NCBI GenBank assembly: GCA_964471435.1
Contig: CAYYGA010000050.1
Span: forward strand, 1-10,305
Source: Facklamia sp964471435
GTDB taxonomy: Bacteria; Bacillota; Bacilli; Lactobacillales; Aerococcaceae
Direction: 5' to 3'
Length of the DNA stretch: 10,305 nucleotides
Shown: piece after piece, positions 7,441 through 10,305 of the stretch
Numbering within the stretch: the first letter of the stretch is position 1
Layout of the letters: the number at the start of each line of letters is the position of its first letter
The notes under the pieces: model-generated
Databases searched by the model: none
What the model was told of the DNA's origin: nothing
Seen by the model: only the letters and a program-made list of their open reading frames with translations
Translations under genes and position numbers: made by a program

Positions 7441-7731
7441 ATGACAAAAATAAAACAAACAAACTCTAAAATGTCCCTGAAAAAATTTATTCGCGCTCTA
7501 TTTGAAAAAGAAACACCCACTTATATTAAAGCCATCATCGGTATTGCTTTAATTTATACTTTATTTCCATTAGATGTCCTGCCTGACATTTTCGGGATAT
7601 TAGGTTTTGCAGATGACGCAGCGGTGATCGGAGTCTTAACCACTATTGCTATGAAACTATTAGATAATTACCATCTTAAAGAAAATCAAAAGATGCCTAA
7701 TGGTAAAATGGCGACACCTCTTAATAATTAG
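7441..7731 (+). CDS. Small DUF1232 (YkvA-type) membrane protein
   Basis: The protein has 96 residues: a basic N-terminus (Lys-rich, 1-30), a hydrophobic segment at about 29-43, the DUF1232 signature YTLFPLDVLPD followed by GFADDAAVIGVL (39-66), a second hydrophobic helix to about 74, and a polar tail. The Pro-Leu-Asp...Pro-Asp and Asp-Asp pattern is what defines the family. Its molecular role is unknown; members are small, probably membrane-associated proteins. The ATG has AAAGGTGG with 7-bp spacing. An alternative Met at residue 11 lacks a comparable site. It appears to be monocistronic, preceded by the guaA terminator and a hairpin-rich leader, and it converges on the threonine dehydratase gene. 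Confidence 0.85.
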   Translation: MTKIKQTNSKMSLKKFIRALFEKETPTYIKAIIGIALIYTLFPLDVLPDIFGILGFADDAAVIGVLTTIAMKLLDNYHLKENQKMPNGKMATPLNN

Positions 7732-7852
7732 TTTTTTACTCTAGGATTAATTTTGATGATAGGCGAGGGACTCTTCCTTCTTCAATTGTAAATTTTTATA
7801 TAAATTAACTGTAAGTTGTTTATGAACAGTCGTTGGTGCTTTTAAATGAAAG

Positions 7853-7932
7853 TAAAAAACAGAGAAAATCACAGGACGGCCTAATAAACTTTGAAAGTTT
7901 TAAAGGTTAAGTCATGATTTCCTCTGTATTTT
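7853..7932. terminator. Bidirectional terminator between convergent genes
   Basis: ACAGAGAAAATC (7859-7870) and GATTTCCTCTGT (7916-7927) form a 12-pair stem with one G-U wobble. The 45-base loop holds its own perfect palindrome AAACTTT-G-AAAGTTT (7886-7900). On the minus strand the stem is followed by TTTTTT (just below 7859), which suits ilvA. On the plus strand it is followed by ATTTTTAA, which suits the DUF1232 gene. The long loop is unusual, but the arms and T runs are good on both sides. Confidence 0.7.
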
Positions 7933-7946
7933 TAATGGATTAATAA

Positions 7947-8987
7947 TTATTCTTTGGATTTTTCATAAGTTGAAGAACGTTCTTCAATTTCAGCTAAACG
8001 CTCGATATCGATATTCCCGCCTGAAATTATGCAGACAATCTTTTTACCTTTAATTTGATCTTTGTAGGCGTCTAATGCTGAGATAGATAAAGAGCCAGCA
8101 GGTTCTGTTAAAATGCCTGAATGCTTATTGAGTTCCAACATGGTAGTACAAACTGCACCTTCATCTATATTGACATACTCATCTACAAATTTAATCGCAT
8201 GATTGTAGGCATTTTGCCCCACACGTCCAATAGCAGTTCCCTCTACGAAGATATCCATATTCTCTAAGCTGATTGGTCCACCATTTTTTAAAGCAGCCTG
8301 CATCGATGCAGCCCCTGTCGGTTCGACTCCAATTACTTTAGTGTTAGAAGATACTTGTTTAGAAAAAGCAGAAACACCGGCAATTAAACCTCCGCCCCCT
8401 ACAGGACAGAAAATATAATCAGGTTCATCATCCAAAAGCTCAAATTGATCATAAATTTCAGAACCAGCGGTTCCTTGTCCAGCAATTAAAAGAAGGTCAT
8501 TAAAGGCATTCACAAATACTGCCCCTTCATCGTCACAGAAAATATGCGCCGCTTCAGACGCATCGTCAAAAGTCTCACCTACTAATTGAATGGTGACAAA
8601 ATTTTCTCCAAAGTATTTAACTTGGTTAATCTTTTGAACCTGTGTGGTTTCAGGCATAAAAATAGTGGCCCTTATACCTAATAATTTTGCAGTCAATGCC
8701 ACCCCTTGTGCATGGTTTCCTGCAGAAGCACAAACAACACCCCGACTTCTTTCAGCGGGAGTCAACTGAGAGATAGCATAATAAGCACCCCGTATTTTAA
8801 ATGACCGTACCATTTGAAGATCTTCACGCTTCAAATAAACATCGCACTGATATTTATTTGATAGGTAAGCATCATATTCTAAAGGAGTTTCTTCAGCAAT
8901 TTCTTGAAGAACTTCAGAAGCTTTTAAAATATCTTCAATCGTTACTAGTTTAACGGAATTTCTTACTTTAATATTTTCATTGATCAT
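7947..8987 (-). CDS. ilvA: Threonine dehydratase, catalytic domain only
   Basis: This 346-residue PLP enzyme of fold type II deaminates threonine (or serine) to 2-oxobutyrate and ammonia. The PLP lysine is Lys64 in VRSFKIRGAYYAI (60-72). Other motifs are SAGNHAQGVA (88-97), the phosphate-binding PVGGGGLIAGV (195-205) and the C-terminal ISGGNID (321-327). The start has an excellent AGGAGGAAACAG site. It ends with EIEERSSTYEKSKE, which resembles the point where biosynthetic IlvA proteins (about 400-420 residues) pass into their ACT-like regulatory domain; that domain is absent. The following 215 bp show no ACT-like remnant in the same frame or in the frame I translated. It is therefore probably not inhibited by isoleucine in the usual way. 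It could be a catabolic (TdcB-like) or a shortened biosynthetic enzyme; no other ilv genes are nearby. Confidence 0.9.
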   Translation of the reverse strand: MINENIKVRNSVKLVTIEDILKASEVLQEIAEETPLEYDAYLSNKYQCDVYLKREDLQMVRSFKIRGAYYAISQLTPAERSRGVVCASAGNHAQGVALTAKLLGIRATIFMPETTQVQKINQVKYFGENFVTIQLVGETFDDASEAAHIFCDDEGAVFVNAFNDLLLIAGQGTAGSEIYDQFELLDDEPDYIFCPVGGGGLIAGVSAFSKQVSSNTKVIGVEPTGAASMQAALKNGGPISLENMDIFVEGTAIGRVGQNAYNHAIKFVDEYVNIDEGAVCTTMLELNKHSGILTEPAGSLSISALDAYKDQIKGKKIVCIISGGNIDIERLAEIEERSSTYEKSKE

Positions 8988-9082
8988 TCTGTTTCCTCCT
9001 GTTTTGTCTCTTTTATGAAAAGCTACGAGGCCCTTATTGTATTTTATTAAGTATTAAACTACTTTATTAAGAAGTTTTATTA

Positions 9083-9206
9083 GCTAAAATAAGAATTTAT
9101 CTTATTCATTTAGCACCCTCAGGAGGTTGGATGCTGTAGAAGTTGCACCTGCTCTAATAAGAAACACCGTTTTATAATACAATCTATGGTGTTTTGTGGT
9201 GCTAAA
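9083..9206 (-). promoter_or_regulatory. Candidate ilvA leader with mutually exclusive stems
   Basis: On the minus-strand RNA the segment TTTAGCACC (9206-9198) can pair with GGTGCTAAA (9117-9109), enclosing an inner hairpin AAACACC/GGTGTTT (9194-9188 and 9168-9162). Alternatively GCTAAA (9114-9109) plus ATAAGA pair with TCTTAT-TTTAGC at 9094-9083, with a three-base bulge. The two folds share bases 9109-9114 and exclude each other. Neither is followed by a T run, so this is not a plain terminator. No T-box motif (GGTGGTACCGCG type) is visible. The block could also be a small palindromic element of unknown origin. Confidence 0.35.
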
Positions 9207-9238
9207 ATTATACCCATTTTCATCGGTTATTAAGCTAC

Positions 9239-9267
9239 ATTATATCCTTAAATAAAGTCATATTAAA
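9239..9267 (-). promoter_or_regulatory. Candidate ilvA promoter
   Basis: The minus strand carries a perfect TATAAT (9239-9244). The hexamer 17 bp upstream is TTTAAT (9262-9267), a poor -35, and it lies inside the 15-bp palindrome, which suggests regulated rather than constitutive use. Transcription would start near 9232, giving a leader of about 245 bases before the ilvA ATG. A second minus-strand TATAAT at 9207-9212 is an alternative. Confidence 0.4.
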
Positions 9268-9284
9268 ACTTAATATGACTTTAT
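9252..9284. repeat. Perfect 15-bp inverted repeat with 3-bp spacer
   Basis: The arm ATAAAGTCATATTAA (9252-9266) is repeated exactly in inverse at 9270-9284 around AAC. It lies just upstream of the minus-strand TATAAT at 9239-9244. Neither side has a proper T run, so an operator is more likely than a terminator. Confidence 0.7.
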
Positions 9285-9440
9285 CATCTAATTATAATTA
9301 AATCAAGTATTAATAGTGATCTATAAAAAAAGTTATTTTTTTAATAAAATCTTGAAAAATTCTTTGTATCATAAATTATTTATAGATGGAGGAGGGAGAA
9401 AATAAAATTTTTAAGATATACCTTAATAAATGATGGAGAT

Positions 9441-9516
9441 AAAAAAAGCACCAAAATTTTTAACTGCCTCCTTGTCTACTTGACAGGGAGGCAGTTCATT
9501 GTTCGGATGCTTTTTC
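9441..9516. terminator. Nested bidirectional Rho-independent terminator
   Basis: A strong inner stem AACTGCCTCC (9462-9471) / GGAGGCAGTT (9487-9496), extended by TGTC/GACA, sits inside outer arms AAAAAGCA-CC and GG-A-TGCTTTTT (to 9515). On the minus strand the outer arm ends in a run of seven Ts, two bases past the CPBP stop codon; on the plus strand in five Ts. Its outer arm shares GGATGCTTTTT with the terminator at 168-207. Confidence 0.85.
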
Positions 9517-9518
9517 AT

Positions 9519-10193
9519 TTATAAAAGAGAGTAGAGGCTCAATTCTAAGAGATTAGCTAATAAATGCGCAATAGTAGCTAACCAAATGTTGTTAGTTTTA
9601 TAATAAATGAGACCAAAGAGACAGCCGTTGATAAAGGTAAAGCTCAAGCCGTAAAAAACTAAAGTCAGATTTGCGGTTGCAAAGTGACCAATAGTAAATA
9701 AGAAAGATGTGAGTAAGAGAGCAGGTAGGAAGCGCGTTCCAAAGCTCAATTGACGTTGAAAGAATCCACGCCATGCAATTTCTTCACCCAATGCAAACAC
9801 TAGGAACAAGAAAACTGTTAAAAAATTTAGATTAAGAGGCATAGAATTTTGTACCGGCAGAATATTTTCTACACGTTGGGTTTCATATTCAATATAAGCT
9901 GGGAAAAAGTTAGAGGAAATGAGAAAGCTAACACCACTTACGAAAAGGGGAAGTACCAGCCATAACCAAGTAGAAGTATTTTTCAACTGGCGCCTTGCAT
10001 GGGCAAAGTTAAGTGCTTGAATATCATGTTGATCTTGTGTGACTCGGCGATAGAGGAAAAAGGAGATAATCCCTATTGGCATAACTATACCTGAGATAGG
10101 AAATCCAAAGAGATTAGCAAATGAGAAGAGAACCATCAAGAGAATGCCAAATTGAGGTAAGTGTCTAAAACTAACCTTTTTAATCCCTTCCAT
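9519..10193 (-). CDS. CPBP family intramembrane metalloprotease homologue (CAAX/ABI type)
   Basis: From the ATG at 10193 the protein has 224 residues with about six hydrophobic segments (near 13-30, 32-48, 76-93, 123-136, 155-172 and 176-196). The CPBP motifs are all present: EEIAWR (137-142) with the paired Glu and Arg, FTIGH (166-170), and the last motif IAHLLAN (208-214) with His and Asn. The family includes prenyl-protein proteases and self-immunity proteins of bacteriocin producers; no bacteriocin gene is visible here, so the substrate is unknown. A reading frame six codons longer begins with GTG at 10211, but AAAGGAG (10202-10208) lies inside that extension, 8 bp before the ATG, which decides for the shorter form. 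The gene looks monocistronic, with its own promoter and terminator. Confidence 0.88.
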   Translation of the reverse strand: MEGIKKVSFRHLPQFGILLMVLFSFANLFGFPISGIVMPIGIISFFLYRRVTQDQHDIQALNFAHARRQLKNTSTWLWLVLPLFVSGVSFLISSNFFPAYIEYETQRVENILPVQNSMPLNLNFLTVFLFLVFALGEEIAWRGFFQRQLSFGTRFLPALLLTSFLFTIGHFATANLTLVFYGLSFTFINGCLFGLIYYKTNNIWLATIAHLLANLLELSLYSLL

Positions 10194-10201
10194 AATAGAA
10201 A

Positions 10202-10208
10202 CTCCTTT
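10202..10208 (-). promoter_or_regulatory. Ribosome binding site that sets the CPBP start
   Basis: AAAGGAG on the minus strand is followed by 8 bases and then the ATG at 10193. The upstream GTG (10209-10211) immediately precedes this site and has no good site of its own. Confidence 0.75.
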
Positions 10209-10244
10209 CACTAGTAGAAGGCGGTAACATTATACTTCAGCTTA

Positions 10245-10273
10245 ATTATACACCCTTGTATACGCTTTCACAA
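10245..10273 (-). promoter_or_regulatory. Candidate promoter of the CPBP gene
   Basis: On the minus strand TTGTGA (10268-10273, 4 of 6 matches) and a perfect TATAAT (10245-10250) are 17 bp apart, placing the transcript start near 10238, about 45 bases before the ATG at 10193. A second TATAAT at 10229-10234 has no suitable -35. Confidence 0.6.
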
Positions 10274-10305
10274 TAAACTTCATTGATTTATTTGTTATTT
10301 ATTTT

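Larger units (their letters stand above)
8988..9518. other. Long intergenic region, no convincing gene
   Basis: These 531 bp between two minus-strand genes are AT-rich and full of inverted repeats. From right to left they hold the CPBP terminator (9441-9516), an isolated plus-strand Shine-Dalgarno-like GGAGGAGGG (9388-9396) with no ATG, a 15-bp palindrome (9252-9284) beside a minus-strand TATAAT, a GC-richer folded block (9083-9206), and a 9-bp direct repeat TTTATTAAG at 9043 and 9063, spaced exactly 20 bp. Most of it is probably the control region of ilvA. Confidence 0.7.

Noticed and set aside
9109..9206. Possible miniature transposable element with inverted ends TTTAGCACC and GGTGCTAAA
   Set aside because: No target-site duplication is visible at the ends and no transposase remnant lies nearby. 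The same bases are explained as well by a folded leader, so it is not called as a mobile element.
8988..9240. T-box or known amino-acid riboswitch upstream of ilvA
   Set aside because: The conserved T-box sequence and a T-run terminator are absent on the minus strand, and no other known class was recognised.
10194..10211. GTG start at 10211 for the CPBP gene
   Set aside because: The Shine-Dalgarno site AAAGGAG lies within these codons and is correctly spaced for the ATG at 10193.

Overview
The window is low-GC Gram-positive DNA. Shine-Dalgarno sites are strong, intergenic regions are AT-rich, and Rho-independent terminators are common. It encodes the lower mevalonate pathway in the order typical of Gram-positive cocci and lactobacilli, mvaK1-mvaD-mvaK2-fni. 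GuaA, CoaA and the other proteins look like those of Lactobacillales. Family Aerococcaceae or a relative is possible, but I cannot fix the genus from the sequence.

Left part (1-4448): the last 39 codons of an unidentified plus-strand gene end at 120 and are followed by a hairpin terminator. Four minus-strand genes then form one operon from 4448 down to 247: mevalonate kinase, diphosphomevalonate decarboxylase, phosphomevalonate kinase and type 2 isopentenyl-diphosphate isomerase. Together they convert mevalonate to IPP and DMAPP. A run of exactly 100 Ns (2469-2568) removes the 3' end of mvaD and the 5' start of mvaK2. The reading frame that runs through it is an artefact, not a fusion protein.

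Middle part (4449-7264): a divergent intergenic region with an inverted repeat separates the mva operon from coaA (type I pantothenate kinase) and guaA (GMP synthase), which lie 23 bp apart on the plus strand. The most striking observation is in GuaA. The catalytic cysteine of its glutaminase domain is replaced by asparagine (codon 85, AAC), and further glutaminase-face residues differ, while the ATP-pyrophosphatase and dimerisation parts look normal. This predicts a GMP synthase that depends on free ammonia or on a glutaminase supplied by another protein.

Right part (7265-10305): a small DUF1232/YkvA-type membrane protein is preceded by a leader with four hairpins and converges on a 346-residue threonine dehydratase that has only the catalytic domain. 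The two share a bidirectional terminator. The 531-bp region upstream of the dehydratase has no convincing gene. It holds a perfect TATAAT box, a 15-bp perfect palindrome next to it, and two mutually exclusive RNA stems. The last gene is a CPBP (CAAX/ABI) membrane protease homologue with its own promoter. Its best start is an internal ATG with a good ribosome binding site.

No tRNA, rRNA, CRISPR array or intact mobile element was seen.
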